Part shown: one piece after another, positions 52,268-60,877 of the stretch
How the letters are laid out: every line of letters begins with the position of its first letter
Numbering within the stretch: the stretch's first letter is position 1
Source: Azorhizobium doebereinerae UFLA1-100
GTDB lineage: Bacteria; Pseudomonadota; Alphaproteobacteria; Rhizobiales; Xanthobacteraceae
Assembly: GCF_000473085.1 (NCBI RefSeq)
Contig: NZ_AXBA01000003.1
Coordinates: 153,200 to 217,199, forward strand
DNA length: 64,000 nt
Direction of reading: 5' to 3'
Position numbers and translations under genes: made by a program
The notes under the pieces: generated by a model
The model's database searches: none
The model's input: only the letters and a program-made list of their open reading frames with translations
What the model was told of the DNA's origin: nothing

Positions 52268-53761
52268 TCACGCACCCTTGAGAAAGGTGTCGATCTCCGC
52301 CTCGGCCGCCTTGGGCAGTTTCAGGCCGAGCTTGGTGCGGCGCCACAGGACGTCCCGTCCCGTGCGAGCCCATTCCACCGTCTTAAGATAGGTGAGTTCC
52401 GCTTCGGTGAGGCCACCGCCGAAGTCGCGGCCCAGGCCCTCCTCGGAGGTCGCCGTGCCGACCACTTGGTGGGCGCGCGTGCCATAGGTGCGGACCAGCC
52501 GCTCGGCCCGCGCGCGGCCGAGGAACGGCTTGGCCTTCAGAAGCTCGCTGATGGCTCGCTTAATATCGCCGCCCGGAATATCGCCGCCGGGGAGGGCGGC
52601 TCCTGCGGTCCAGGCGGGCTTCAGGCCGGGCAGGTGGGGGGCGAGGTCGCGCAGAACGTGCTCGGCCAGCTTGCGATAGGTGGTGAGCTTGCCGCCGAAT
52701 ACCGACAGCAGCGGTGCGCCGCCGTCCGGTGCGTCGACGTCGAACACATAGTCGCGCGTGACGGCGGAGGCGTTGACGGAGCCGTCGTCGAACAGCGGCC
52801 GGACGCCGGAATAGTCCCAGACGATGTCGGTGCCGGCGATCTCGCGCCGGAACCAGTGATTGATGGAGGCGACGAGGTAGTCCACCTCGTCCGGCGAGAT
52901 GGAGACGTCCCGGGGGGCGCCGTCATAGGGCACGTCGGTGGTGCCGATCAGGGTCAGGTCGTCCTGATAGGGGATGGCGAAGACGATGCGCTTGTCGGGG
53001 TTCTGCAGGATGTAGGCGTGCGTGCCCTCATACAGGCGCGGCACGACGATATGGCTGCCCTTCACCAGCCGCACGCCCTTGGACGTATTGAGGCTGAGGC
53101 GATGGTTGAGCACGTCGGCCACCCAGGGACCGGCGGCATTGACGAGGATGCGCGCGGAGACCTCGCGCCGCGCGCCCGAGGCGTCCACCAGCGTCGCCAC
53201 CCACAGGCCGCCCTCGCGGCGGGCGCTGTCCAGGCGGGTGCCGACCTCGATCTCGGCGCCGCGTTCCTTTGCGTCGAGGGCGTTCAGCACCACCAGGCGG
53301 GAATCGTCCACCGCGCAGTCGGAATATTCGAAACCGACGCGGGTGATGGGCTTCAGCGGCGTGCCGCGCGCATCCCGGCCGAGGTCGACGCGCGCGCAGG
53401 CGGGCAGGCGCTTGCGGGGCGCCAGATGGTCGTAGAAGAACAGGCCGAGCCGCACCAGCCAGGCCGGCCGCACCGAGACGTCGTGGGGCAGCACGAAGCG
53501 CAGCGGGCGGATGATGTGCGGCGCCATGGCCAGCAGCCGCTCGCGCTCCAGCAAGGCCTCGCGCACCAGCCGGAACTCGTAATATTCCAGATAGCGCAGG
53601 CCGCCGTGGATGAGCTTGGTCGACCAGGACGAGGTGTGGGCGGCAAGGTCGTCCTGCTCCACCAGCAGCACGGAAAGGCCACGGCCGACCGCGTCACGCG
53701 CGATGCCCGCGCCGTTGATGCCGCCACCCACCACCAGAATGTCGAAAGGGCTGCTCTGCAC
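52268..53761 (-). CDS. glpD: Aerobic glycerol-3-phosphate dehydrogenase
   Basis: A membrane-associated FAD enzyme that oxidises glycerol 3-phosphate to dihydroxyacetone phosphate and feeds the quinone pool. The FAD loop is [51 protein letters not shown] and [11 protein letters not shown] are family signatures. GTG at 53761 (497 residues) is preferred because GGGGAG precedes it. The in-frame ATG at 53821 (517 residues) would sit only about 7 bases after the predicted transcription start. It is first in glpD-glpK-glpF. Confidence 0.93.
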   Translation of the reverse strand: MQSSPFDILVVGGGINGAGIARDAVGRGLSVLLVEQDDLAAHTSSWSTKLIHGGLRYLEYYEFRLVREALLERERLLAMAPHIIRPLRFVLPHDVSVRPAWLVRLGLFFYDHLAPRKRLPACARVDLGRDARGTPLKPITRVGFEYSDCAVDDSRLVVLNALDAKERGAEIEVGTRLDSARREGGLWVATLVDASGARREVSARILVNAAGPWVADVLNHRLSLNTSKGVRLVKGSHIVVPRLYEGTHAYILQNPDKRIVFAIPYQDDLTLIGTTDVPYDGAPRDVSISPDEVDYLVASINHWFRREIAGTDIVWDYSGVRPLFDDGSVNASAVTRDYVFDVDAPDGGAPLLSVFGGKLTTYRKLAEHVLRDLAPHLPGLKPAWTAGAALPGGDIPGGDIKRAISELLKAKPFLGRARAERLVRTYGTRAHQVVGTATSEEGLGRDFGGGLTEAELTYLKTVEWARTGRDVLWRRTKLGLKLPKAAEAEIDTFLKGA

Positions 53762-53834
53762 GCCGCTCCCCGTTTCCTGTGCCGCGCTTGCACGCGGTCC
53801 CTTTGCCGGAAGGGTAATCATGGTTCGTGATTAT

Positions 53835-53864
53835 TTCATAGTGGCGATAAAACGAAACTGACAA
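53835..53864 (-). promoter_or_regulatory. glpD promoter with embedded GlpR-like box
   Basis: On the minus strand TTGTCA (53864-53859), 18-bp spacer, TATGAA (53840-53835). TTTCGTTT lies inside the spacer (53857-53850), the same motif as near glpF. Binding there would block RNA polymerase. Confidence 0.6.
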
Positions 53865-54116
53865 GAAAGTTCCATGGCGCGCAACGGACTTTGCACGTCC
53901 GGCGCGGCAGCGGATTGCGGATTGATGAGCGAGATCGATGAGTGTGTGGGGGCGCTGTGGGAGATTTGCATCAATCGCAAAACTCAGCCGGCCCACCGGA
54001 CCCGATCGTGTTGCGGGGATGGGGCTTTGAGGGCGGGGGCTGCGCGGTCGGAGGCGGGGGCGCCTTGGTCGAGCTGCGACCTGATGGCCCGCGCGCTCGC
54101 GATGTATCCGGCTGAT
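53865..54116. other. Intergenic, nothing recognised
   Basis: Reading frames on both strands lack family resemblance, and no RNA fold is apparent. It separates the glp promoter from the end of the binding-protein gene. Confidence 0.5.
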
Positions 54117-54138
54117 CCGCCGCGCAATATCCCGGCGG
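54117..54138 (-). terminator. Hairpin after the family-3 binding-protein gene
   Basis: CCGCCG-N10-CGGCGG, 8 bases past the minus-strand stop. The stem is short and has no U-tract. Confidence 0.4.
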
Positions 54139-54145
54139 GGCGGCG

Positions 54146-54937
54146 CTAGAAATTGTCCAGCGGCGGCAGCGGCAGGTCGGTCCATTTGTGGTAGAGCGCG
54201 TCGAGCTCGCCACTCTGCTTCATCACGTAGATCGTATTGTTCAGCCATTGGAGGATCTCGAAATCCCCCATGCGGACGGCCATCGAATTGCCCTGCGAAT
54301 AGATGCTGAAGCCCACCGTCAGCTTCGCGTCCGGCCTCTGCTTGGCGACCGCGTTCACGAGCGTGTCGGGGAGCGCCGCGGCATCGATCTGGTCGGCCAG
54401 AAGGGCGTCGACCACGGTGGCATCGTCCTCGAAGGTCACGACCATGACGCCGCCGGCGCGGCGCAGCGCGGCTTCCTGCGGCGAGGCGCGGTTGACGCCG
54501 ACCCTCATGCCCGCAAGGTCGGCAAGTCCCTTCACCGTCTTTCCGCCGGCGGTCACCACGACCATGTTGAACGCATTGTAGGGAATGCTGAACATCACGG
54601 TGCGGGCGCGCTCCGGCGTGGGGCTGAGCGTGGCGACCAGCAGGTCCACCCGGCCGTTCTGCAATGCCGGGATGCGCGCCGGCGGCGTCAGGGGAATGTA
54701 TTCGCCCTTGACGCCCAGATACCTGGCGAGACGAACCGCGACGTCATAGTCGTAGCCGGTTGGATTGCCCTTGTCGTCGACCATGCCCAAGGGCGGGGCG
54801 CCGATCAGGACGCCGATCCGCACCGTGCCGCGCTGGATGATTTCGGTCAGCGTCGCGGCGGCGGCGCCGGACGCCATGCCGATGAGGCCGATGATGGCGG
54901 CGATGACCAGTGTCCGGGCCTCCCTGAGACGAACCAT
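54146..54937 (-). CDS. Orphan amino-acid-type ABC substrate-binding protein (family 3)
   Basis: A 263-residue periplasmic protein of the polar amino acid binding family (SBP_bac_3). Signal peptide MVRLREARTLVIAAIIGLIG is cut after about Ala27. The mature start IIQRGTVRIGVLIGAPPLG and GYDYDVAVRLARYLGVKGEY, LLVATLSPTPERARTVMFS and GMRVGVNRAS are typical. ATG at 54937 has GAGGGA upstream; an in-frame start at 55024 would bury the signal. No permease or ATPase gene is adjacent, so it is an orphan that may serve a distant transporter or act as a sensor. Confidence 0.9.
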   Translation of the reverse strand: MVRLREARTLVIAAIIGLIGMASGAAAATLTEIIQRGTVRIGVLIGAPPLGMVDDKGNPTGYDYDVAVRLARYLGVKGEYIPLTPPARIPALQNGRVDLLVATLSPTPERARTVMFSIPYNAFNMVVVTAGGKTVKGLADLAGMRVGVNRASPQEAALRRAGGVMVVTFEDDATVVDALLADQIDAAALPDTLVNAVAKQRPDAKLTVGFSIYSQGNSMAVRMGDFEILQWLNNTIYVMKQSGELDALYHKWTDLPLPPLDNF

Positions 54938-55063
54938 GTGTCCCTCGCCGCCGGCGATCATTGTCCGGATCCTGCGCTGTCGGCGTGGCGCAGGTCCACC
55001 ATTTGCGTCCGGCGCGCGGCTCAATTCGCAGTCCGCGGGAACCGAGCCGTCACAGCGTGGGCG

Positions 55064-55831
55064 TCACAGCGTGGCCAGGACACCCCCGTCCACATAGATC
55101 ACCTGGCCGTTGACGAAGCTGGAGGCGGCGGAGGCCAGGAAGATGCAGGCGCCCTGCAGCTCCTCCGTGCGCCCCCAGCGGCCGGTCGGAGTGCGGTTCT
55201 TGAGCCAGGCATCGAATTGCGGGTTCTCGATCAGGGCCTGGTTGAGCGGCGTCTCGAAATAGCCCGGGCCGATGGCGTTGACCTGGAGGCCGTGCCGCGC
55301 CCAGTCCGTGCACATGCCCTTGGTGAGGTTCTTCACGGCGCCCTTGGACGCCGTGTAGGGGGCGATGGAATAGCGCGCCGCCTCGCTCTGCAGGCTGGCG
55401 ATGTTGATGATCTTCCCCTGGCCGCGGGGGATCATGTGCCGGGCCACCGCCTGGCCGACGTAGAACACGCTGTCGAGATTGGCCCGCATCACCTCGTGCC
55501 ACGTCTCGACGGAATACTCCTCCAGCGGCGCGCGGCGCTGGATGCCGGCATTGTTCACCAGGATGTCGATGGGCCCGATGTCCCGCTCGATCCCGTCGAT
55601 GCCGGCCCGCACCGCCGTGTGATCGGTAACATCGAAGGCCGCCACATGCGCCGTGATGCCGTCCGCCGCGAGGGCGGCCCGCGCCTGCGCGGTCCTTTCC
55701 TGCGTCCGCCCGTTCAGCACCACCGCCGCCCCGGCGCGACCGAGCCCGAGGGCGAGCGAATAGCCGATGCCCTGGCTGGAGCCCGTGACCAGGGCAAGAC
55801 GCCCGCTCAAGTCGAACAACTGAATGGACAT
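55064..55831 (-). CDS. idnO: Gluconate 5-dehydrogenase-like SDR
   Basis: A 255-residue classical SDR. VTGSSQGIGYSLALGLGRAG (from residue 15), VLNGRTQE with Arg42 for NADP(H), NNAG at 93-96, Ser146, Tyr159 and Lys163 (YTASK). ASLQSEAARYSIAPY and INAIGPGYFETPLNQAL fit gluconate 5-dehydrogenase (5-keto-D-gluconate reductase). It is divergent from idnD, and the two share an operator. Together they interconvert L-idonate, 5-ketogluconate and gluconate. Confidence 0.88.
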   Translation of the reverse strand: MSIQLFDLSGRLALVTGSSQGIGYSLALGLGRAGAAVVLNGRTQERTAQARAALAADGITAHVAAFDVTDHTAVRAGIDGIERDIGPIDILVNNAGIQRRAPLEEYSVETWHEVMRANLDSVFYVGQAVARHMIPRGQGKIINIASLQSEAARYSIAPYTASKGAVKNLTKGMCTDWARHGLQVNAIGPGYFETPLNQALIENPQFDAWLKNRTPTGRWGRTEELQGACIFLASAASSFVNGQVIYVDGGVLATL

Positions 55832-55909
55832 CAAGCCTCCCGTGCGGCCCCCGGTCCGCCCCACGCGCGGCGGCCGAAGTGCTTTTGGCCTTGTGCTCGA
55901 ACTTGAGCA

Positions 55910-55923
55910 TGTTATCGATAACA
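55910..55923. promoter_or_regulatory. GntR/IdnR-type operator between idnO and idnD
   Basis: TGTTATCGATAACA is a perfect 14-bp palindrome preceded by CA. It fits the E. coli GntR/IdnR box (ATGTTA-N4-TAACAT) recognised by LacI-family repressors of gluconate and idonate genes. A LacI gene lies at 57.2 kb. Confidence 0.75.
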
Positions 55924-55972
55924 GAACAAGCGCGACCTCGAAGTCAATGGGGCGCACGGATCGGGAGGCAAG

Positions 55973-57010
55973 ATGCGCGCGGCGGTTCTCCATGCAGCCA
56001 AGGACCTGCGGATCGAACAGATGGACGAGCGTGCGCTGGGGCCCGACGAGGTGCGCCTGCGGCTCGGCGCGGGCGGCATCTGCGGCTCCGACCTGTCCTA
56101 TTATTTCAAGGGGCGCGTGGGCGATTTCGACGTGCGCCAGCCTCTGGTTCTCGGCCACGAGGTGGCGGGCGAGGTGGTCGAGACCGGCGTCTCGGTCCAT
56201 GGGGTTGCGCCGGGAGACCGGGTCGCCGTCAATCCCAGCCGGCCGTGCCTGACCTGCGACTACTGCCGCCTGGGGCGGAGCAACCTCTGCCGCAACATGC
56301 GCTTCTTCGGCAGCGCGGCGATCTTTCCCCATGTCCAGGGCGCGTTCAGCGAAACCTTCACCGCCCGCGCGGACCAATGCGTGAAGGTGCCCCATTCCAT
56401 GTCCATGCGGGTGGCGGCCTGCGCGGAACCCCTCGCCGTGGCGGTGCACGCCTGCCGGCGGGGCGGGGAGATGGCCGGGCGCAGCATTCTCATCGCCGGG
56501 GCCGGGCCGATCGGCATCCTCATCGCCATGGTGGCCCGGCGCATGGGGGCGGCGCACATTGCCATCACCGACCTGGTGGAGGCGCCGCTCGCGGTGGCGC
56601 GCAGCGCGGGCGTCGACGAGACCATCTGCGTCGGTACCGCGCCCGAGCAACTGGCGCGCTACGAGGCGGACAAGGGCTTTTTCGACATCGCGCTGGAGGC
56701 GACGGGATCGCCCCAGGCGCTGGCGGCGCTGTTCAAGGTGGTGCGGCCCGGCGGGCGGGTGGTGCAGGTGGGCATGATGCCGCCCGGCGTGATCCCGGTG
56801 CCGGCCAACCTGCTGATGGCGCGAGAGATCGACTTCGTGGGGGCGTTCCGCTTCGACCGCGAGTTCGAGACGGCGGTGACCTATCTGGCGAGGGGGCTGG
56901 TGGATGTCACCCCCATCCTGTCGGCGCAGATGCTGATGGACGACGCGGACGCGGCCTTCGCCATGGCGGCGGACCGCACCCAGGCCATCAAGGTGCATCT
57001 GCATTTCTGA
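55973..57010 (+). CDS. idnD: L-idonate 5-dehydrogenase-like zinc alcohol dehydrogenase
   Basis: A 345-residue medium-chain dehydrogenase. The catalytic zinc residues are Cys37 (GGICGSD), His62 and Glu63 (LGHEVAGEV). The structural zinc cysteines are 92, 95, 98 and 106 (RPCLTCDYCRLGRSNLC). The Rossmann fold shows IAGAGPIGILIAMVARRMGA. SDLSYYFKGRVGDF and VQGAFSETF match L-idonate 5-dehydrogenase (IdnD), which makes 5-ketogluconate. It is divergent from idnO and 155 bp before the LacI regulator gene. Confidence 0.9.
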   Translation: MRAAVLHAAKDLRIEQMDERALGPDEVRLRLGAGGICGSDLSYYFKGRVGDFDVRQPLVLGHEVAGEVVETGVSVHGVAPGDRVAVNPSRPCLTCDYCRLGRSNLCRNMRFFGSAAIFPHVQGAFSETFTARADQCVKVPHSMSMRVAACAEPLAVAVHACRRGGEMAGRSILIAGAGPIGILIAMVARRMGAAHIAITDLVEAPLAVARSAGVDETICVGTAPEQLARYEADKGFFDIALEATGSPQALAALFKVVRPGGRVVQVGMMPPGVIPVPANLLMAREIDFVGAFRFDREFETAVTYLARGLVDVTPILSAQMLMDDADAAFAMAADRTQAIKVHLHF

Positions 57011-57165
57011 ACGGGGCCGAGGCGCGGCCTTGGCCGGGCCCAGGAAAAGGCGCGCACGATGAGTGGTCTCATGGATCGGCGCAGGGTGGCGCGGGGCGGG
57101 GGAGCGCGGGGATCGCAGCCCCGCTTCGCCGGTCGCCGCCGCCGGCGCGGGTGTTGAGCGCAGCC

Positions 57166-58239
57166 ATGCCGCACCGCCCGCGCAAGCCGACCATGCGGGA
57201 CGTCTCCCGCCTCGCCGGCGTCTCGACGATGACCGTCTCGCGCGTTTTCGCGGACCCCGCGACCGTCCAGGCGGATACGCGAGCGCGGGTGCTGGCGGCG
57301 GTGGAGCAGCTGGGTTATGTGCCGGACCGGGTCGCGGGCAGCCTGTCGTCCCGCCGCACGCATTTTATCGCGGCCATCCTGCCCACGCTGACCAACGTCA
57401 ATTTCGCCGATACGGCCCATGCGCTGACCGAGATCCTGCGGCCGGCGGATTATCAGCTGCTCATCGGCTATTCCATGTACCATATGGACGAGGAGGAGCG
57501 GCTCATCCGCGCCATGCTGCCGCGCCGGCCGGACGCGGTGGTGGTGGCCAGCACGGTCCATACCAAGGCCGCCAGCCAGCTCCTCGCCCGCTCCGGCGTG
57601 CCGGTGGTGGAGATATGGGACACGCCCGCCCAGCCGCTCGACCACGCGGTTGGCTTCTCGAACTACGAGATCGGCCGGGCTGCCGCCCATCATCTGCTGG
57701 CGCTCGGCCACCGCCGCATCGGGGCGCTGGGGCCGGGCCGGGACGGCGAGGCGCGGGACTATCGCGGCGAGGACCGCATGAAGGGGTTCGCCGCCGCGCT
57801 GCGGGAAGCCGGCGTCGCCGACGACCTTGTGCTGCACCATGGCGAAGTGCCTGTCAGCTTCGAGCAGGGCCGGCAGGCGCTCGTGGCGCTGTTGGCGCGC
57901 GCGCCGGATGTGGAGGCGGTGTTCGCCGTGTCCGACATCACCGCCTGGGGGGCGCTCATGGAGTGCCATCGTCGCGCCATCCGGGTGCCGGGCGACCTCT
58001 CGCTCATGGGGTTCGGCGATTTCGACATCGGGCGGCAGTCGGTGCCGGCGCTGACCACCATGGGGGTGGATGCGCGCGCCATCGGCCGCCGCACGGGCGA
58101 GCTTCTGATGCGGCTTCTGCGCGGCCCGTCGAACCCGGCCGCCGCTTCAGAGCGGGTGGACGTGGGCTTTCGCCTGATCGCACGGGAGACCACCGCGCCG
58201 GCGCGCCGGCGCGGCCGCAGGTCGCCGCCAAGGGCCTGA
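57166..58239 (+). CDS. LacI family transcriptional regulator (GntR/IdnR-like)
   Basis: A 357-residue LacI-family repressor. The DNA-binding domain TMRDVSRLAGVSTMTVSRVF lies at residues 9-28, with LGYVPDRVAGSLSSRRT as the hinge region (family usually ends in Ala here). The sugar-binding domain shows FSNYEIGRAAAHHLLALGHRRI and LMGFGDFDIGRQSVPALTTMGVD, as in gluconate-utilisation repressors. It is encoded downstream of idnD and likely binds the TGTTATCGATAACA site. Its C-terminus ends in a basic tail (ARRRGRRSPPRA). Confidence 0.9.
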   Translation: MPHRPRKPTMRDVSRLAGVSTMTVSRVFADPATVQADTRARVLAAVEQLGYVPDRVAGSLSSRRTHFIAAILPTLTNVNFADTAHALTEILRPADYQLLIGYSMYHMDEEERLIRAMLPRRPDAVVVASTVHTKAASQLLARSGVPVVEIWDTPAQPLDHAVGFSNYEIGRAAAHHLLALGHRRIGALGPGRDGEARDYRGEDRMKGFAAALREAGVADDLVLHHGEVPVSFEQGRQALVALLARAPDVEAVFAVSDITAWGALMECHRRAIRVPGDLSLMGFGDFDIGRQSVPALTTMGVDARAIGRRTGELLMRLLRGPSNPAAASERVDVGFRLIARETTAPARRRGRRSPPRA

Positions 58240-58411
58240 TAGGGCAGGGCCATGGCGGTCGATGCCGCGGGTCGATCCGTTGCGAAACGATCCAAAGGAC
58301 CGCCGACGGGGGCCCCAGTCGCGGCGGTCGTGCTATATGCGCGCTGGCGGCAGTCGCCGTCCCCATCCCCGTGCCCGTGTTTCCGAGCGGGCCGATTGCA
58401 GGAAAGCCAAG

Positions 58412-58756
58412 ATGAGCATTGTCCGTCTCGACAAGGGTGCCCGCATGAGCGATGCCGTGATCCACGGCAACACGATCTATCTCGCCGGCCAGGTGGGCGA
58501 CGGCCCGGACGTTGCGACCCAGACGCGCAGTGTGCTCGCCTCGATCGACGACCTGCTCGCGCGCGCCGGCAGCAGCAAGGCGAACATCCTGTCCGCCACC
58601 ATCTGGCTGTCCAACATCGCCGATTTCGCCGAGATGAACAGCGTGTGGGATGCGTGGGTGGACAAGGAGAACCCGCCCGCCCGCGCCACCAGCGAAGGCA
58701 AGCTGGCCGCCCCGCAGTTCAAGGTCGAGATCATCGTGGTCGCCGCCAAGCCCTGA
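58412..58756 (+). CDS. RidA family protein (enamine/imine deaminase)
   Basis: A 114-residue RidA/YjgF-family protein that hydrolyses reactive enamines or imines. HGNTIYLAGQVGDG (residues 19-32), DDLLARAGSSKANILSATIW and the ending ARATSEGKLAAPQFKVEIIVVA are family features. Arg91 occupies the position of the catalytic Arg105 of RidA. AGGAAAGCCAAG precedes the ATG. It converges with the amidohydrolase operon; RidA-like proteins often accompany pathways with enamine intermediates. Confidence 0.9.
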   Translation: MSIVRLDKGARMSDAVIHGNTIYLAGQVGDGPDVATQTRSVLASIDDLLARAGSSKANILSATIWLSNIADFAEMNSVWDAWVDKENPPARATSEGKLAAPQFKVEIIVVAAKP

Positions 58757-58775
58757 GGCTCGGCAGCAGGTGAAA

Positions 58776-58799
58776 GCGGGGGGCGTTATCGCCCCTCGC
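58776..58799. terminator. Bidirectional hairpin between ridA-like gene and amidohydrolase operon
   Basis: Ten-pair stem (GCGGGGGGCG with CGCCCCTCGC, one G-U) and TTAT loop, 20 bases past the ridA-like stop and 54 before the convergent stop. Confidence 0.6.
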
Positions 58800-58852
58800 C
58801 AGTCCCATCGACCCGGCGCGCCGTTCTGCCTCCGGATGATCGTGCGGACGTT

Positions 58853-59524
58853 TCAGCCCAGCCGCGCAACATAGGCGAGCGCGGCGTCGAGCGGTTCGAC
58901 ATCCCCGAACTTCGCGTCGATGTCGAACAGGTTCCAGGCAATCGCGCCGGCGATACGGTCGCCCACGGCCTCGCGCACGACGATCGGCCGGAAGCCCTCG
59001 GCGATGGCGTCTTCGGTGGAATGGCGCACGCAGGCCGAGGCGGTGACGCCCGTGAGCACCACCGTATCCACCCCCATGGCCTTCAGCATGCTGGACAGGT
59101 TGGTGCCGTGGAACGCGCTGGCCCGCTTCTTCAGGATGACGAATTCTCCGCCGCGCGGCGCGAGTTCGTCGTCGATGGCCGCTTCCCAGCTCCCCGTCTT
59201 CATCGCTTCCAGGGGCACCTTGCGCGCCCACAGGCCCATGTCCGTATCCTCGCCCGCGGTGACGTCATAGGCCGTGGTGGTGAAGACCACCGGCAGGCCT
59301 TTCGCCCGGAAGGCGGCGATCAGGGCCTGATTGGCCGGGATCACCGTGTCCATGCCACCGCAGGAGAAGGGGCTGCCGGGACGGGTCCAGCCGTTGGCCA
59401 TGTCGATGACGACGAGCGCGGGCTTCCGGCCGTAGCCGACCCGCCGCTCGAAGCCCCGCTCGGCATAGAAAGCGGAGTTCTCCGCGAAGATCGTCTGGAG
59501 CGTTTGGTTCAGAACGTCGGTCAT
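58853..59524 (-). CDS. Isochorismatase-like cysteine amidohydrolase (N-carbamoylsarcosine amidase-like)
   Basis: A 223-residue amidohydrolase with a complete triad: Asp41 (LVVIDMANGW), Lys132 (VILKKRASAFHGT) and Cys165 (GVTASACVRHSTEDA). GYGRKPALVVIDMANGWTRP resembles N-carbamoylsarcosine amidohydrolase; maleamate, ureidoacrylate and biuret hydrolases are relatives. It would release ammonia, or CO2 and ammonia, from a carbamoyl or primary amide. It is the last gene of a minus-strand operon with three amidases, so it may finish a stepwise deamidation. It contrasts with the Cys-less relative at 45.8 kb. Confidence 0.9.
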   Translation of the reverse strand: MTDVLNQTLQTIFAENSAFYAERGFERRVGYGRKPALVVIDMANGWTRPGSPFSCGGMDTVIPANQALIAAFRAKGLPVVFTTTAYDVTAGEDTDMGLWARKVPLEAMKTGSWEAAIDDELAPRGGEFVILKKRASAFHGTNLSSMLKAMGVDTVVLTGVTASACVRHSTEDAIAEGFRPIVVREAVGDRIAGAIAWNLFDIDAKFGDVEPLDAALAYVARLG

Positions 59525-59552
59525 GGGGCGTCTCCTCTGCCGATGCGGCGGT

Positions 59553-60863
59553 TCAGGCTTCGGGGGCGTAGAGCGGCGTCTCCAGGTCGATGACGGGCGC
59601 GAGCGCCTCGGCGAGCGCGAGCAGGCGGGCGTCGTCGTATCGCGGGGCCACGATCTGAACGCCCACCGGGAGGCCCTTCGGCCCTGTGGTGCAGGGGATG
59701 CCGAGGCAGGGCACGTGCAACAGCGTCCACATGGCGTTGAAGACGTGGTCGCCGGTATTGTAGGTGCCTTCCGGCGCCTCGCCGGGGGAAGCCGGCGTCA
59801 GCACCACGTCGAAGTCGCTATAGAGCGCCTCGAAGGCGCGCCGGCAGTCGGCGGCCAGATCGTAGGCGGCGATCAGCTTCTCCGGGGTGATGCCCAGCGT
59901 ATTGCCGACACGATCATGGAAATCCTGGTGCAGGCGGTCGCGGAATTCGAGCGCCACATCGAGGAAGGAGGCGCGGCCCTCGCCCATCATGATGGTGTTC
60001 TGCGCCTCGAACATGCCGTCGAAGGGTTTCGGCAAGGTCAGTTCGACCAGCGTCGCGCCGGCCTTGGACAGCCGCTCGCAGGCGAGCGCGAGGGCCTTTT
60101 CGCCGGCGGGCTCGATCCGGTTCCAGAACGGCGTCCGGCACCATGCGACCTTCAGCGACGCGACTTCCGGCACCGAGACCTCGCCGACCGCGTGCAGGCG
60201 GAAGGCCGAGGCGACGAGGGACAGATCGGCGACCGAGCGGCCGTACCAGCCGATGGTGTCGAGCATGTTGGAATATTGCTTGGCGCCCTCGCGGCTGACC
60301 GAGCCCCAGGTGGGCTTCAGCCCATAGATGCCGTTGAAGGAGGCCGGGCGGATGTGCGAGCCGCCGGTCTGGGTGCCGAAGGCGAGCTGCACCTGCCGGT
60401 CTCCCACCGCCGCACCGGAGCCGGAGGACGAGCCGCCCGGTGTGTGGCCGAAATTCTTGGGGTTGCGCGTGGCCGCGCGCCGGCCGGCGGCGGCGAACTC
60501 CACCGTGTCGGTCTTGCCGAGGATGACGGCGCCGGAGAAGCGCGCCACGCCGACGCAGGCCGCGTCGCGGGCGGGGCGATAGTCCTGGAAGACGGGTGAA
60601 TTGTAGGTGGTGGGCATGTCGGCGGTGTCGATCATGTCCTTGATGCCGAACGGCAGGCCGTGCAGCGGGCCCATGGGCGGGCGCTTGTCCAGCTCGCGCG
60701 CGGTGGCGATGGCCTTGGCCTTGTCGACGTAAAGCCAGGCCTTGACCTGCGGGTCGCGCGCCTCGATGCGCGCGAGGCAGGAGCGGACGAGGGCCTCGCT
60801 GGTCAGCTTGCCGTCGCGGATGCGGGCCGCGGCCTCGGCGGCGGTCAGAAAACAGGGTTCCAT
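59553..60863 (-). CDS. Amidase-signature family amidase 1
   Basis: A 436-residue amidase of the GatA/AtzE/fatty-acid-amide-hydrolase type. The Ser-cisSer-Lys triad is seen: Lys75 (GLPFGIKDMID), the serines of PGGSSSGSGAAV (about 145-147) and nucleophile Ser169 (TQTGGSHIRPAS). It is a close paralogue of amidase 2 just upstream; both begin with EPCFLTAA and share LTSEALVRSCLARIEARDP. ATG at 60863 gives this shared N-terminus. The gene is 14 bp after amidase 2 and 28 bp before the carbamoylsarcosine-amidase-like gene. Substrate unknown. Confidence 0.92.
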   Translation of the reverse strand: MEPCFLTAAEAAARIRDGKLTSEALVRSCLARIEARDPQVKAWLYVDKAKAIATARELDKRPPMGPLHGLPFGIKDMIDTADMPTTYNSPVFQDYRPARDAACVGVARFSGAVILGKTDTVEFAAAGRRAATRNPKNFGHTPGGSSSGSGAAVGDRQVQLAFGTQTGGSHIRPASFNGIYGLKPTWGSVSREGAKQYSNMLDTIGWYGRSVADLSLVASAFRLHAVGEVSVPEVASLKVAWCRTPFWNRIEPAGEKALALACERLSKAGATLVELTLPKPFDGMFEAQNTIMMGEGRASFLDVALEFRDRLHQDFHDRVGNTLGITPEKLIAAYDLAADCRRAFEALYSDFDVVLTPASPGEAPEGTYNTGDHVFNAMWTLLHVPCLGIPCTTGPKGLPVGVQIVAPRYDDARLLALAEALAPVIDLETPLYAPEA

Positions 60864-60877
60864 CGGATGGGGCTTTC

